DNA of 64,000 nucleotides from Plazaster borealis (taxonomy: Eukaryota; Echinodermata; Asteroidea; Forcipulatida; Labidiasteridae). Below the pieces are notes generated by a model. It made no database searches. It was not told the origin of the DNA and saw only the letters and a list, made by a program, of their open reading frames with translations. The stretch spans positions 5,066,721 through 5,130,720 of the forward strand of contig CM037457.1 in NCBI GenBank assembly GCA_021014325.1. Direction: 5' to 3'. Of this stretch, positions 33,901 to 39,834 are shown one piece after another. Both the position numbers and the translations under genes were made by a program. Positions within the stretch are counted from its first letter, which is position 1. The number at the start of each line of letters is the position of its first letter.

Positions 33901-36516
33901 GACCAGAACAGTTTAACATGCATACTGTTTTTATTTGAACAAGCGCTATGACATACGGTATAAGAGAAGATTTTTTTCATTTGTCTTTAAGGGCATACAT
34001 ACTTTATTACTCAATAGAATTGAAAGGTGTTTATCTTTTGTCAACATTTGAACATAACTTGTTTTTGTTTAAGAAAATACACAGTGAGGCTCTATTTTTC
34101 AATTGAAAAACACAAGACTGCTGGACTTGTCCAGTCATGAGTTTACAGGCCAGACACTAAACGACTGGCCTCAGGCCTGTGGTCCAGTGTAAAATTTGAG
34201 CCCTGAAAAAGCTTGCCCCGGCCCATATGACATAGCAACTGTCTCTAGTCTGAGGAATTCAAATTTAAGGTGCTCGCTGTGGCGAAAGCAAGTGATTCTA
34301 CTAGACGTCATTCAAATCTAACACGCAAATGGCTTCAGTCTGATGAAAATTTCTTAAGATATTTATTGGTTTGATTATTCCCTTGAGGCTGGGCTGCAGC
34401 TATCCTGTTCAACCCTACTGTGCGTGCCCAGTTTGACGCCTTCAGGGCGCGCAGTGACACCTTCTCCTTGGGTGTCTGTAACGGGTGCCAGCTGATGGGT
34501 TTACTGGGCTGGGTGGCCCCGGACCGTGGACAAGAAAATATCAGTGGAGGTAAGAAGATACATTTACACTTTTTAGTAATTTGTGATTGTTTTCTTATCA
34601 ATAACAAATGTCAACAACCAACTCTAAATATTTCACACACAAAATGGTTCTAGTATGAATTTCATAATTACTAAGCTTTCAAACTAAAATAAAACAATTA
34701 TGTTTTTTATCCTTAACAAATCTGTATAATACCTTTAACCAGGGGTTGATTTTGGGGGAAAAATCCACAAGACTGCAGGGCTTGCAGCTCAAAACTTTTA
34801 CTGGACCAGAAAAGTTGTTACAAGACCGGAATCAAAATGAGAAGAACACTATCTACACAGTTTCTTATTGGAGCTGCTTTTGGAACAAGCACCAAGAGAA
34901 GATTTATCTCATTTGTTTTAAGGGTAATACTTCAATACTCAACAGAACTGAAAGATACTTGTATTATTATCTGTTTAGTTAGCAGTGAGATGTTATTATT
35001 CAAGAACACAAGACCACCGGTCTTGTACATTCGTAAATTTACTGGCCCGTCGCTAAAACCACTGGCCTTGGGCCTGCGGTCCAGTGTAAATTCCGAGCCC
35101 TGCTTTAACGCATTACCTTTAACTGGTAAATGTTCATCTTCAAGCATTCTTATTCCTTTTGAGTAATGTTGACTTAATTGTTGCCGTCCTTCCACTCAGA
35201 TTCAGCCTCCTCCAAGCAGGGCGTTTTCCTCGCCCACAATAAATCGGAGCGGTTTGAATCGCGGTTCGTCAGCGTAGAGATTGATCAGAGTCCGTCCGTC
35301 CTACTACAGGGTATGGAGGGGTCTACTCTAGGCATATGGGTTGCTCATGGAGAAGGTAAAATATTCTTTGTTTCGTTTCTTCTTGAAGCAGGGTTCCAAC
35401 GTCAAATTCAGTTTTGTGATCCACTTATTTTCCAATAGATAGAGCCCTTTGCCCTTAACTTTTTTAGTGACTAGCCAGCAGGACCAGTTAGCTTGTCATT
35501 TCACTAGTCCGTCAGCTTGTCCACTAGTCCATATTTCCTATTTAATAGGGAAGCTTTTTAACACTGAACTAGCCAGCCCGACCACTTGGAGTGAATTGTG
35601 ACTGGTCCTTAGGTGTTTAAACTGGCATTTGGCCAGCGGACCACTGCTAAGGGAGAACGCTCCTTATGAAAATTGGGGGAAATTGCAAGTCTCTAACCTC
35701 GCGTTAACATGGTGTACCAATGCCACTTTGTTTAATTACCCTACAAGTGCAAGTTTTGTCAAAATTCAAAAAATTATTGACGACATCACATCTCAAATAT
35801 ACGGTCTGTACATTTTTGTACTGACCAGTTTCAGTTCATTCCTGAAATTTGATGATATTCAATCACAATGGCATTGAATTTGACCTTTCGACTGGCACAG
35901 AAATTCCTCTATGGAATGTACAGACCCATTTGTTTTTGATGTTCGATGACGTCATGTTTCAAATTTCACTCCGAAAGAGTGTGAAATAAAATGGCATTGT
36001 ACACACTTTTTGAGACTTGTGATTACGAGCTATGCCCAGTTCCATGTGATTTTGAAAAAATAAAAGTCACTTTTATTTTACCACAAACGCTTTAAACTTT
36101 ACATCATACCTCAGTGACATTGATTTGTGAAAAACAAATGTGTCTATCCACAAAGAATAGATGTGTTTGGCAGTTTAAATTCCTTTCTCTGTTGACAACA
36201 CCCAGGGTACATGAAGTTCGCCTCAGACGCCCTCCTGAACGAAGTCACCCAGAACCATCTAGCCCCCATACGCTACGTTGATGACCAAGGGCACCCGACC
36301 ACCCAGTACCCACTGAATCCAAACGGATCCCCACTGGGCATAGCCGCCCTCTGTTCCCCAGATGGGCGACACCTAGCCCTCATGCCCCACCCGGAGAGGT
36401 GCACCTTCACGTGGCAGTGGGCATGGATGCCGCCCGCGTGGAAACAAGATTTGAAGGTGTCACCGTGGATGTGCATGTTCAAGAATGCCTGTGCCTGGTG
36501 TTGTCAGAAGGTATAG
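9842..36516 (+). CDS. PFAS: Phosphoribosylformylglycinamidine synthase (whole gene, 24 coding exons)
   Basis: Cytosolic enzyme for step 4 of de novo purine synthesis: FGAR + Gln + ATP gives FGAM + Glu + ADP + Pi. The exons listed below join in one frame to 1,354 codons plus stop (4,065 nt), against 1,338 residues in human PFAS, with collinear similarity from end to end. Domain order is the family's: N-terminal PurS-like part (about 1-130), linker (about 130-225), two PurM/AIRS-type halves (about 226-1070) and a C-terminal class I glutaminase (about 1075-1354). Catalytic Cys1175 (GVCNG), His1313 and Glu1315 (PHPER) are present, so the enzyme should be active. The ATG at 9842 aligns with the human start. 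An acceptor AG lies only 7 nt before it (9833-9834), so at least one non-coding 5' exon must lie upstream; I could not locate it. All introns are GT-AG except intron 7 (GC-AG). Every sizeable intron carries repeats. Confidence 0.96.
10440..10815 (-). mobile_element. tRNA-Leu SINE, minus orientation, PFAS intron 1
   Basis: B box as GACCAGAACTCAAACC complement, body words TCCCATCCGAAGGGC and GTTCTTTTACGAGCAC. The head is diverged (CAGCTCAGCCGCATAAG). Confidence 0.8.
10961..11099 (+). CDS. PFAS: PFAS coding exon 2 (residues 50-96)
   Basis: Acceptor cccctgttag; donor CAAG|GTAACG; phase 1 in, phase 2 out. It completes the PurS-like fold and ends in IIETGPR, equivalent to the human LLEVGPR just before the LNFST block. 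The middle ([14 protein letters not shown]) is species-specific loop. Confidence 0.93.
11341..11650 (-). mobile_element. Same tRNA-like repeat with inverted T-arm ends, PFAS intron 2
   Basis: The cloverleaf is on the minus strand at 11,346-11,427; the leader follows to about 11,580. A second, inverted copy of the tRNA 3' end (GGTTCAAATCCCTCTCTAGT) stands at 11,614-11,640, so the whole unit has about 27-bp inverted ends made of tRNA T-arm/acceptor sequence. Confidence 0.8.
11921..12064. mobile_element. Inverted-repeat element, PFAS intron 2
   Basis: GACCCCTTTGCACAACG ... CGTTGTGCAAAGGGGTC. About 100 bp of the interior is shared, inverted, with 634-725 near the window start (CCATTTTGGGAGT, GGTGGAAATGGTAGA). 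The exon 3 acceptor is 120 bp away. Confidence 0.8.
12187..12418 (+). CDS. PFAS: PFAS coding exon 3 (residues 97-173)
   Basis: Acceptor tttttgcag; donor GAG|GTACCA. It encodes [23 protein letters not shown] and [10 protein letters not shown], each with a clear human counterpart (LNFSTPTSTN, VETTRRY, LHDRMTEQ). It spans the end of the PurS-like domain and the start of the linker. Phase 2 in, phase 0 out. Confidence 0.93.
12745..12905 (-). mobile_element. tRNA-Leu SINE, head and start of body, PFAS intron 3
   Basis: Minus-strand head with CCGCTCGGCCATGACAC and GGGACTCAAACCC; 5'-truncated in the body. It lies about 110 bp before exon 4. Confidence 0.8.
13015..13093 (+). CDS. PFAS: PFAS coding exon 4 (residues 174-199)
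   Basis: A short 79-nt exon of the linker domain encoding ...[13 protein letters not shown], matching human GRLALEKANQELG. Acceptor ttttgtgaatag; donor TTAG|GTGAGA; phase 0 in, phase 1 out. Confidence 0.92.
13623..13731 (+). CDS. PFAS: PFAS coding exon 5 (residues 200-235)
   Basis: Encodes [16 protein letters not shown] and [10 protein letters not shown], the linker helices leading into the first synthase half. Acceptor ggtttttttcag; donor ACAG|GTAAAG. The Ser codon that opens the active-site SEHSRHW block is split between this exon and the next. Confidence 0.93.
14418..14881. mobile_element. Inverted-repeat element abutting PFAS exon 6
   Basis: Left AGGGGCCGTTCACAATTATT, right complement of AGGAGTCGTTCATAGTTATC, with (C)GTACGCTTG-type inner repeats. 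It ends 29 nt before exon 6, inside the zone where the branch point should be. Confidence 0.8.
14911..15051 (+). CDS. PFAS: PFAS coding exon 6 (residues 236-282)
   Basis: Begins in [11 protein letters not shown], a near-invariant active-site segment of PurL-type synthases, and ends in [13 protein letters not shown]. Acceptor tctattgcag; donor CAGCAG|GTAATA. A transposon-like inverted-repeat element ends only about 29 nt before this exon, so the acceptor's pyrimidine tract lies at the element's edge. Confidence 0.93.
15132..16770 (+). repeat. 45-bp minisatellite, about 36 copies, PFAS intron 6
   Basis: Tandem units of 45 bp, consensus beginning GACTTTAGTCAACTGCACTC and ending in CCATAGGT, with point variants (GTCAAC/GTCGAC, ATAGGT/GTAGGC) and a few indels. 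One frame of the unit has no stop ([15 protein letters not shown] repeated), but there is no Met and single-base indels break it, so I do not call it coding. Each unit contains a pyrimidine-rich run and AG|GTGACT, resembling splice signals. Confidence 0.97.
17106..17233 (+). CDS. PFAS: PFAS coding exon 7 (residues 283-325)
   Basis: Encodes [13 protein letters not shown] and [13 protein letters not shown], matching human [14 protein letters not shown]. Acceptor after a long T run (tttttttttttgcag). The donor must be ACCG|GCAAGT, a GC rather than GT donor: the only nearby GT (GGCAA|GTTTTA) would shift frame into exon 8. Phase 2 in, phase 1 out. Confidence 0.9.
17593..18025 (+). mobile_element. 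GGGCCC-ended element with internal 80-bp x 4 expansion
   Basis: Ends GGGCCCAATTTCATAAAGC and its complement (GCTTTATGAAGTTGGGCCC). The element is normally about 170-200 bp; here an 80-bp internal unit (GCTAAGCAAGAAATGAGTGG...) is repeated four times (17647-17966). A partial copy precedes it at 17445-17520. In PFAS intron 7. Confidence 0.88.
18197..18325 (+). CDS. PFAS: PFAS coding exon 8 (residues 326-368)
   Basis: Encodes the glycine-rich [17 protein letters not shown] and [20 protein letters not shown], near identical to human and part of the nucleotide-binding site of the first synthase half. Acceptor cttctgctacag; donor TCAG|GTAAAG. A tRNA-like repeat element starts about 20 nt after the donor. 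Confidence 0.95.
18350..18590 (+). mobile_element. Repeat with 3'-side tRNA-like cloverleaf, PFAS intron 8
   Basis: A 150-bp leader (GCATCCCCTGAAGGTGATC ... AGGGAGACCGCCAACATT) is followed by a full tRNA-like cloverleaf at about 18,514-18,587. The cloverleaf has acceptor GGCTAGA, D stem GCTC/GAGC, anticodon stem CCGGA/TCCGG with loop ACGTTAA (GTT), and GGTTCAAGT T loop. In ordinary tRNA-SINEs the tRNA part is first; here it is last. Not a functional tRNA gene: the T stem is mismatched. Confidence 0.85.
18962..19096 (+). repeat. 68-bp direct duplication, PFAS intron 8
   Basis: Two adjacent copies of a 68-bp segment beginning CACCTCGCTGCAGTTCC and ending near AAACGTTCCC, nearly identical, so the duplication is recent. 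Confidence 0.9.
19220..19480 (+). CDS. PFAS: PFAS coding exon 9 (residues 369-455)
   Basis: Encodes [29 protein letters not shown] and [18 protein letters not shown], all collinear with the human enzyme. Acceptor gacatgtttag (weak pyrimidine tract); donor ACAG|GTGAGT; phase 1 both ends. Confidence 0.95.
19994..20224 (+). CDS. PFAS: PFAS coding exon 10 (residues 456-532)
   Basis: Encodes [30 protein letters not shown] [23 protein letters not shown] and DQGAGGNG. The last is the family's Mg/ATP-site signature, split over the intron. Acceptor tccccag; donor AATG|GTAAGG; phase 1 both ends. Confidence 0.95.
20706..21115. repeat. GCCCC-hairpin repeat, PFAS intron 10
   Basis: A hairpin at 20709-20742 (GCCCCTGTCGGC ... 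GCCGAAGGGGC) opens a 400-bp A/T-rich stretch up to the exon 11 acceptor. Its 126-codon + ORF is not supported by any protein feature. Confidence 0.5.
21126..21349 (+). CDS. PFAS: PFAS coding exon 11 (residues 533-607)
   Basis: Continues as [35 protein letters not shown] and [10 protein letters not shown]. The last five bases offer two donors; only GGTAAA|GTAAGA keeps the next exon open, while GATG|GTAAAG gives a stop after three codons. Phase 1 in, phase 0 out. Confidence 0.94.
21418..21781 (+). mobile_element. TTAA-flanked element, variant family, PFAS intron 11
   Basis: TTAA, then AGGAACATTACAGAATTGG, and the complement GAACGTTACAGAACTGG as GTTCCT before the right TTAA. The body resembles the 51371 copy (CTCGTGAC... 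in reverse order of wear). Confidence 0.75.
22180..22566 (-). mobile_element. Two tandem worn tRNA-derived repeats, PFAS intron 11
   Basis: Minus-strand B boxes as GGGATTTGAACCCACGACC (22257) and GGGTTCGATTGCTTGACC (22477), each followed by an anticodon-arm-like segment. Shared tails TTGATTTGACCCTTTACAC and TTTAGTTTCACCCTTACAC. They look like one family in two steps of decay. Confidence 0.6.
22567..22921. mobile_element. Long inverted-repeat element with hammerhead-like motif
   Basis: Arms of about 85 bp (AAGAAGTAACTATAAATAGT ... its complement at 22,902-22,921) enclose about 190 bp. Inside, 22791-22828 holds CTGAAGA, a 6-bp stem GAGCAG/CTGTTT with an AGTATA loop, and GAAAC-GTC. A single-arm relative lies at 59,683-59,822. 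Such motifs are known from terminal repeats of Penelope-like retroelements; no reverse transcriptase is present here. Confidence 0.75.
23163..23300 (+). CDS. PFAS: PFAS coding exon 12 (residues 608-653)
   Basis: Opens with an acidic run (RLEEEEAE) and a basic run (CKKKR) that form the variable insert between the two synthase halves. It then encodes [15 protein letters not shown], matching human VDLELEWVLGKMPRK. Acceptor aatatcctcag; donor AGGAAG|GTGAGA; phase 0. Confidence 0.94.
23488..23619 (+). CDS. PFAS: PFAS coding exon 13 (residues 654-697)
   Basis: Encodes [25 protein letters not shown]; human has [16 protein letters not shown]. Acceptor ccaacctctag; donor AACAAG|GTCAGC; phase 0 both ends. 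Confidence 0.94.
24050..24155 (-). mobile_element. tRNA-Leu SINE fragment, PFAS intron 13
   Basis: Head only: GGGATTCGAACCC, ACACCAGAGCTTGGGT, GCTCAGCCACGACA. The body is lost. Confidence 0.75.
24806..25036 (+). CDS. PFAS: PFAS coding exon 14 (residues 698-774)
   Basis: Start of the second PurM-like half: [38 protein letters not shown] and [10 protein letters not shown]. Acceptor ctacccatacag; donor CTGAAG|GTAGGT; phase 0. A TTAA-flanked repeat element begins about 20 nt after it. Confidence 0.95.
25058..25432 (+). mobile_element. TTAA-flanked element, PFAS intron 14
   Basis: Full 375-bp copy between TTAA at 25058-25061 and 25429-25432. By eye it is very similar to the copy at 27176-27551, and lies in the same orientation on the other side of exon 15. 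Confidence 0.9.
25535..25770 (-). mobile_element. tRNA-like repeat, PFAS intron 14
   Basis: Cloverleaf on the minus strand at about 25,535-25,607 (GGGCTAGATAGCTCAGTTGG), leader to 25,770. Flanking GGTTGAACAAAGAAAAATTT is shared with other copies. Confidence 0.82.
26911..27091 (+). CDS. PFAS: PFAS coding exon 15 (residues 775-834)
   Basis: Encodes [21 protein letters not shown] and the active-site [13 protein letters not shown]. Acceptor gttgttaactag; donor CCAG|GTGAGA; phase 0 in, phase 1 out. It is flanked on both sides by direct copies of the same TTAA-type repeat (25058-25432 and 27176-27551). Confidence 0.95.
27176..27551 (+). mobile_element. TTAA-flanked element, PFAS intron 15
   Basis: Full 376-bp copy with TTAA at both ends and the internal CTTCTTGCAAGAAG palindrome. 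Direct-orientation partner of the intron 14 copy. Confidence 0.9.
28166..28249 (+). CDS. PFAS: PFAS coding exon 16 (residues 835-862)
   Basis: A short 84-nt exon encoding [15 protein letters not shown] and TVTPDLKCP; human has GSLVISAYAVCPDITATVTPDLK. Acceptor gttgttatacag; donor TGTG|GTGAGT; phase 1 both ends. Confidence 0.93.
28613..29100 (+). repeat. 179-bp tandem repeat, about 2.7 copies, PFAS intron 16
   Basis: Direct repeats with a period of 179 bp; the words GTATCTTTAAAAGTGACT and GACTAGCCTG recur. Related words (GAAAAGAACTGTCCT, CGACTAGCCTGCCCTAG) occur at about 21,985-22,155 in intron 11, suggesting both derive from one dispersed family. Confidence 0.85.
29647..29802 (+). CDS. PFAS: PFAS coding exon 17 (residues 863-914)
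   Basis: Encodes [27 protein letters not shown], the counterpart of human LLYVALSPGQHRLGGTALAQCFSQLG. Acceptor gcattttgtttag; donor ACTG|GTAAGT; phase 1 both ends. Confidence 0.93.
30003..30165 (-). mobile_element. tRNA-like repeat, short inverted form, PFAS intron 17
   Basis: A minus-strand cloverleaf at about 30,010-30,088 faces a plus-strand T-arm/acceptor half (GAGGTCGTTGGTTCAAACC) at 30,130-30,160. The leader between them is nearly gone. Confidence 0.78.
30393..30509 (+). CDS. PFAS: PFAS coding exon 18 (residues 915-953)
   Basis: Encodes [24 protein letters not shown], an almost invariant block of the second synthase half. Acceptor gacatccttcag; donor AAAG|GTTTGT; phase 1 both ends. 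Confidence 0.95.
31144..31295 (+). CDS. PFAS: PFAS coding exon 19 (residues 954-1004)
   Basis: Encodes [16 protein letters not shown], aligning with human VLSVLFAEEPGLVLEV. Acceptor tgataacttttag; donor CTATG|GTGAGG; phase 1 in, phase 0 out. Confidence 0.93.
31424..31680 (+). mobile_element. tRNA-Glu-like SINE, PFAS intron 19
   Basis: tRNA-like head 31427-31492 with a perfect 7-bp acceptor stem GGCTCCG/CGGAGCC, a TTC anticodon in CCTTTCACC and B box GGTTCGAATCC. Body CAGTCCCCATCTGATTAC and TTCCCACATCTAAAA. A second copy at 20,282-20,550 (intron 10) shares GGACCCTGGTTCGAA and the body. Confidence 0.85.
31683..31884 (+). CDS. PFAS: PFAS coding exon 20 (residues 1005-1071)
   Basis: Encodes [24 protein letters not shown] and [12 protein letters not shown], aligning with human VRVSVNG, LRALWEETSFQLD and CVAEEERGL. 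Acceptor cttttgcaccag; donor GAAG|GTGAGG; phase 0 in, phase 1 out. It ends at the hinge to the glutaminase domain. Confidence 0.94.
31935..32590 (+). mobile_element. tRNA-Leu SINE split by two later elements
   Basis: Head 31935-32010 (CGTGGCCGAGCGATCAAG, GGTTCAAGCC); body 32405-32590 (TTGACACTTGTGTCCTTAAG, AAAGAACCCAG). The gap is filled by the GGGCCC-ended pair. Confidence 0.88.
32014..32403 (+). mobile_element. Two tandem GGGCCC-ended elements inside a SINE
   Basis: Copies at 32014-32207 and 32209-32403 in the same orientation, sharing a GGGCCCTGGGCCC junction. They interrupt a tRNA-Leu SINE whose head ends at about 32,010 and whose body resumes at about 32,405, so they are younger than that SINE. 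PFAS intron 20. A further 22-bp left end stands at 32703. Confidence 0.9.
32726..32912 (+). mobile_element. TTAA-type element, left half
   Basis: Begins TTAAAGGCACTGGACACG next to a stranded GGGCCC-family end and fades after about 190 bp; the right half is missing. PFAS intron 20, about 90 bp before exon 21. Confidence 0.75.
33002..33223 (+). CDS. PFAS: PFAS coding exon 21 (residues 1072-1145)
   Basis: Start of the class I glutaminase domain: [43 protein letters not shown] and GSAKG. GGFSYAD forms the oxyanion-side loop. Acceptor ctgcaaaacag; donor AAAG|GTCAGT; phase 1 both ends. Confidence 0.96.
33374..33723 (+). mobile_element. tRNA-Leu-derived SINE, near-complete copy
   Basis: Head (about 33,376-33,462) keeps tRNA-Leu features: A box TGGCCGAGCGGTT, a CAA anticodon in ATTCAAGCT, long variable arm and B box GGTTCGAATCC. 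The body starts CTTGTGTCCTTGAGCAAG and the tail is (ATT)n. It is inserted in a GGGCCC-type element whose parts are at 33,240-33,373 and 33,724-33,752. PFAS intron 21. Confidence 0.92.
33825..34205 (+). repeat. Interspersed repeat, left flank of PFAS exon 22
   Basis: Begins GGGGGGAAAATCCACAAGAC, ends GTCCAGTGTAAAATTTGAGC. The same repeat in direct orientation is at 34740-35103 on the other side of exon 22. Confidence 0.8.
34388..34549 (+). CDS. PFAS: PFAS coding exon 22 with glutaminase nucleophile (residues 1146-1199)
   Basis: Encodes [24 protein letters not shown]. The GxCxG nucleophile elbow puts the catalytic cysteine at residue 1175. Acceptor attcccttgag; donor GGAG|GTAAGA; phase 1. Two direct copies of one interspersed repeat flank this exon (about 33,825-34,205 and 34,740-35,103). 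Confidence 0.96.
34740..35103 (+). repeat. Interspersed repeat, right flank of PFAS exon 22
   Basis: Begins TTTTGGGGGAAAAATCCAC, ends GGTCCAGTGTAAATTCCGAG; shares the CACAAGAC, ACTGGACCAGAA and CTGGCC..GGCCTG words with its partner. Confidence 0.8.
35200..35355 (+). CDS. PFAS: PFAS coding exon 23 (residues 1200-1251)
   Basis: Encodes [40 protein letters not shown]; human has LLLRHNLSGRYESRWASV and MLRGMEGAVLPVWSAHGEG. Acceptor ccttccactcag; donor GAAG|GTAAAA; phase 1 both ends. Confidence 0.95.
35425..35665 (+). repeat. Interspersed repeat, PFAS intron 23
   Basis: TTTGCCCTTAACTTTTTTAG ... CCACTGCTAAGGGAGAACG. A second copy at 59,945-60,415 is interrupted by a GGGCCC-ended element and serves to date that insertion. 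Confidence 0.85.
36206..36516 (+). CDS. PFAS: PFAS terminal coding exon 24 (residues 1252-1354, stop TAG)
   Basis: Encodes [43 protein letters not shown] and [10 protein letters not shown], ending in CCQKV then TAG at 36514-36516. His1313 and Glu1315 of MPHPER complete the Cys-His-Glu triad. Acceptor gacaacacccag. The last eight residues are cysteine-rich and unlike the human tail. Confidence 0.96.
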
Positions 36517-38015
36517 ATGCATCAAATCAATTTAGAGTCGTCAATAATGCAAATCATTTGTTGGCAAAGTTTTGTCTTGCAGTCATGGCAACAGGGGGGC
36601 TCGGTATCAGCGAGCTGCATAAGCAGATGCTACTTTTCTAAACTGTGCATCAGACGGGAACCAGTTAAAAACAATGTGTATCACATGACATTTTGGCTGG
36701 TAACCGTAGCTAGTCTACCCCACAGTAGCAGCTATATCATACAAAGCCCGACGATTACCAACTGGATCAAATGCTAACAAATTTTGTAACATGTAAACAA
36801 ATTCCACACTAAAATTTGGAGAGGGCAGCACAATTTTTTTCTCAAAAATGGCTACCATGAAACTGGGTTTTTTTGGCAAACGTTTATCGTTTTGTTTTTC
36901 CTTCAGCACCGTAATGCAAATATTCTATTTATACTGGTGATCAGGGAGTTGGTTTAAAAAGAACAAGAAAAAAAAGAATTTGCTGTTGCAAACTACTTGC
37001 CACCCAAAAAGATTAAAATTCAAAATATTGTAAGGGCTTCGCATTTCAATCCTGAAAGTGTCGAAACGTGAAGTCATTACCACTGTTTGTTTGAACAAAA
37101 AATAATATTTTAAGTTGCTCCGTTTGATAGCAGCCATTTTTTACATTTTTTTCTGAAATAGGATTTTGTAAATTGAATCTGGTGTATTAAGTTGTCCTGA
37201 AATATTTCCACCAAATTGCCGTAATCTTTCATAAAAATCTTGTATGAATACAATACTTGAAGTTGCAAGGGGAACAAAGAAACTAACCACAAAACATCAA
37301 ATCATGGTAACCAACATGTTAATGTAAAGTACCGTTAAAATAAACTCGTCAGCTTAGTGCTATAAGGTCATTAAATGCAATTTTATATTCGTAATGATCG
37401 AAAGGTCGTTTAATGAAAAATGTGTATAAATTTGAAGAATTGTTTTCTTCTAAATCATCAAGTAAATGTTTTGCATACAAAATGAATGTTTTTGCCAGAC
37501 AAACGCTTTGAAGACCACTCTTGATCAATAAACCCCATTTAAGAGGAGCTCCAAAATATGCAAAAGCAATTTGATGAAGTCCATACAAATTATAATAATG
37601 CCTTATAGTCCTGAGCAGACGAATTGTGACTTTTATAATTAAAAACAAATGTGAACACAACTTCAGTGAAATATAGTCAAGTTTGCATTTTTTATTTTTG
37701 TCTGGAAAATAAGACAGTTTAGTTTCTACACTCAACTGAAAACCAATGTGGTACTATTTTATTAAGTATCAAAACTTGTTCTTATTTATACAAAACAGCT
37801 ACAAATCTGAGTACAAAATAACATGATTAGTGTGTGATTGCTTTTTAAAGCTTTACAAAACATGTTGAAATCTTGAAAAATTAAACGTCACAATTCCTAT
37901 ATTTTCTTACATATTATATACATGCATTATCTTGGTAAACAAACTTTTGCAATTGGTTTGTGGAACAGAAATTTGTTGGGATATTAATTTAGTTTATTTT
38001 TGGTTTTCATTTCTT
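36517..38015. other. PFAS 3' side
   Basis: Contains a worn GGGCCC-type fragment (36,580-36,720) and then A/T-rich sequence without coding signs. AATAAA hexamers on the + strand at 37339-37344 and 37527-37532 are candidate PFAS polyadenylation signals, about 0.8 and 1.0 kb after the stop. Confidence 0.3.
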
Positions 38016-38555
38016 TAGGTGTTCGGGCAACAGCCGAACACCTATTGGTTTTTTGTTTTTTTGTTTTTTTACGTCTTTTTCTCAGAGCTGTTTGTCCGCA
38101 AGCAAATTGCAAAGTTGCATATGTACAACAAAATAACATCTACACAAATTGCATACCTTGTGTAAACATTAGGTTTTTATGCTATTTTGTAATCATTACA
38201 ATAATGACATAATGACATAGAAGGTAGCAAGAAGGCGTAATTTGATAAAAGGCACTTTAAGTACTATTTTGAATTGTAAGTAAAAGTCTTGTATACTAAC
38301 TATCAGTTCAGTTTATGACTATTTACATGAACATTGTCCAATATGTTCAATTAGTACAATTCCTAGAGCCTCAATGCAGTCTTAAGTAGTAACGTTAGCA
38401 TTTATTTCCTGTGTAAACTAAAGGTATAAATGTAATAGATTTACACTAAACTTTCCTCTGAAATTTCAAAATATATCAACAATCTTTTCATCAATTTAAT
38501 AAAATAGTTCACACATTAACACAACACTGACGCCAGTGATACCGAACACCTAGTG
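38016..38555. repeat. GGTGTTCGG hairpin-ended repeat
   Basis: A compact hairpin at 38018-38043 (GGTGTTCGG - GCAACAG - CCGAACACC) at one end; ACCGAACACCTAGTGTTTG with its own inverted ACAAACACT at 38,541-38,575 on the other. The 500 bp between are A/T-rich and non-coding. Confidence 0.6.
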
Positions 38556-38662
38556 TTTGTTTTGACAAACACTAAAACTCTTGTTTATTAATATATTTTT
38601 TTAGTTCTGAGAAAAAGCAGAATGTATTCTCTGTTAAGTACTGAAATCTCATATCTCTAATA

Positions 38663-39059
38663 TTAAAGGTAGGGTCAAAGATTGTTTTTTGTCAACATAA
38701 TGCTTACTAAAAGGCAAAATTATAAACAAAATACAATAAAAGTCACATGTGTAAGTTGCAGCTGAATACAGTGTCTACCTGCTGAGAAAACAGCAAAAAA
38801 AACCTGTTGAGGTATTTTCACAAGAACGTTGAATCCATCCGCATCTCTGACCGCAGCATTCGCAAACGGACACAAACCCTCAGAAATCTGAGAAATGATT
38901 TACGCATGAATCGTTTGTCAGATTCAAATGTTTTGGGCTTCAAAGGGATGCCTTTCTCGAAATAGTTTATACTATCAACAGCTGCAGTACTTCTCACCAA
39001 GTAAGTTTTTACGGTCATTAATTTTTTGAGTATTTACCAATCTACGACCCTACCTTTAA
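38663..39059 (-). mobile_element. TTAA-flanked element between PFAS and FANCB
   Basis: TTAA at both ends with AGGTAGGGTC ... GACCCTACCT. Related right half at 24172-24453 in PFAS intron 13 (same GCAGCATTCGCRAACGGACAC words). It separates the two convergent 3' ends. Confidence 0.8.
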
Positions 39060-39440
39060 AGTGTGCTTATTTTTGTTTCCTCTTTGAAATACTGTCATGA
39101 CAAGACTAAAACATGTTTGGAGTAAATAGAGACAATAATAAATGTAACTTTCATATTACTAAGTGCAGCATTGTATAATTATTTCAGTTTGAAATCTTCT
39201 CTTTCAGGTTAACTTCTGCTGACATCCACGACAAATTCTAGCTGATCAGGGTACAAATTTTACTGGACCACATAATAATGCCAAATAGCTAAATCCTTGG
39301 GTGAAAACTTTATATTCGACTTACAAACTACGCCGTACGGGATATATTGTTACCCTGTTCAGAACCCATATCTCCAAAAGAGGATATCATCAGTTCCTCA
39401 TTGGGGACACAAAACCCGAAGGTGACAACATCACCTTATG

Positions 39441-39834
39441 CTACAGTACACAAGCTAGACCACTGACACTTTCATCTGTGATGTTCCTCAAGCCTAGCAC
39501 TTCCCGTCTTACAGTTCTTGCCACATCCGGAGCGGCAACCTCCACAGGGGCGCCCCCATTCAACACTCTGTCCCTCTCGGCTTCAAAATCACCTCTGCCC
39601 CTTTCATTCGATGAAACGCCAAGAACACCATGGCCCCGTAACATGGACGAAGATTGGTCCGCGGATAACTTCTGCAGATGCTTACATGTACCCGTCAGCT
39701 CTTTATCAATGGCTTGCAGAGCCGTTGCTATGGCAGCCTTGACTTGATTGACAGGTGGGAGGGGCTTAATGACAACATCGTCTGGTAGCAGCTGGTACAG
39801 GTGCTGGCAGAAGAGAAGGAGGTCTGATTGATCC
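39441..39834 (-). CDS. FANCB: FANCB terminal coding exon 8 (residues 777-907, stop TAG)
   Basis: Acceptor cttcatttcaacatag. It encodes DQSDLLLFCQHLYQLLPDDVVIKPL, aligning with human [25 protein letters not shown], then helical segments (KAAIATALQAIDKEL, DFEAERDRVL) to a stop at 39441-39443. The human C-terminal tail has the same helical character with little identity. Confidence 0.88.

Noticed and set aside
39301..39747. 148-codon + strand ORF at the FANCB 3' end
   Set aside because: Antisense to FANCB exon 8, which continues the FANCB frame exactly and matches the human C-terminal region.
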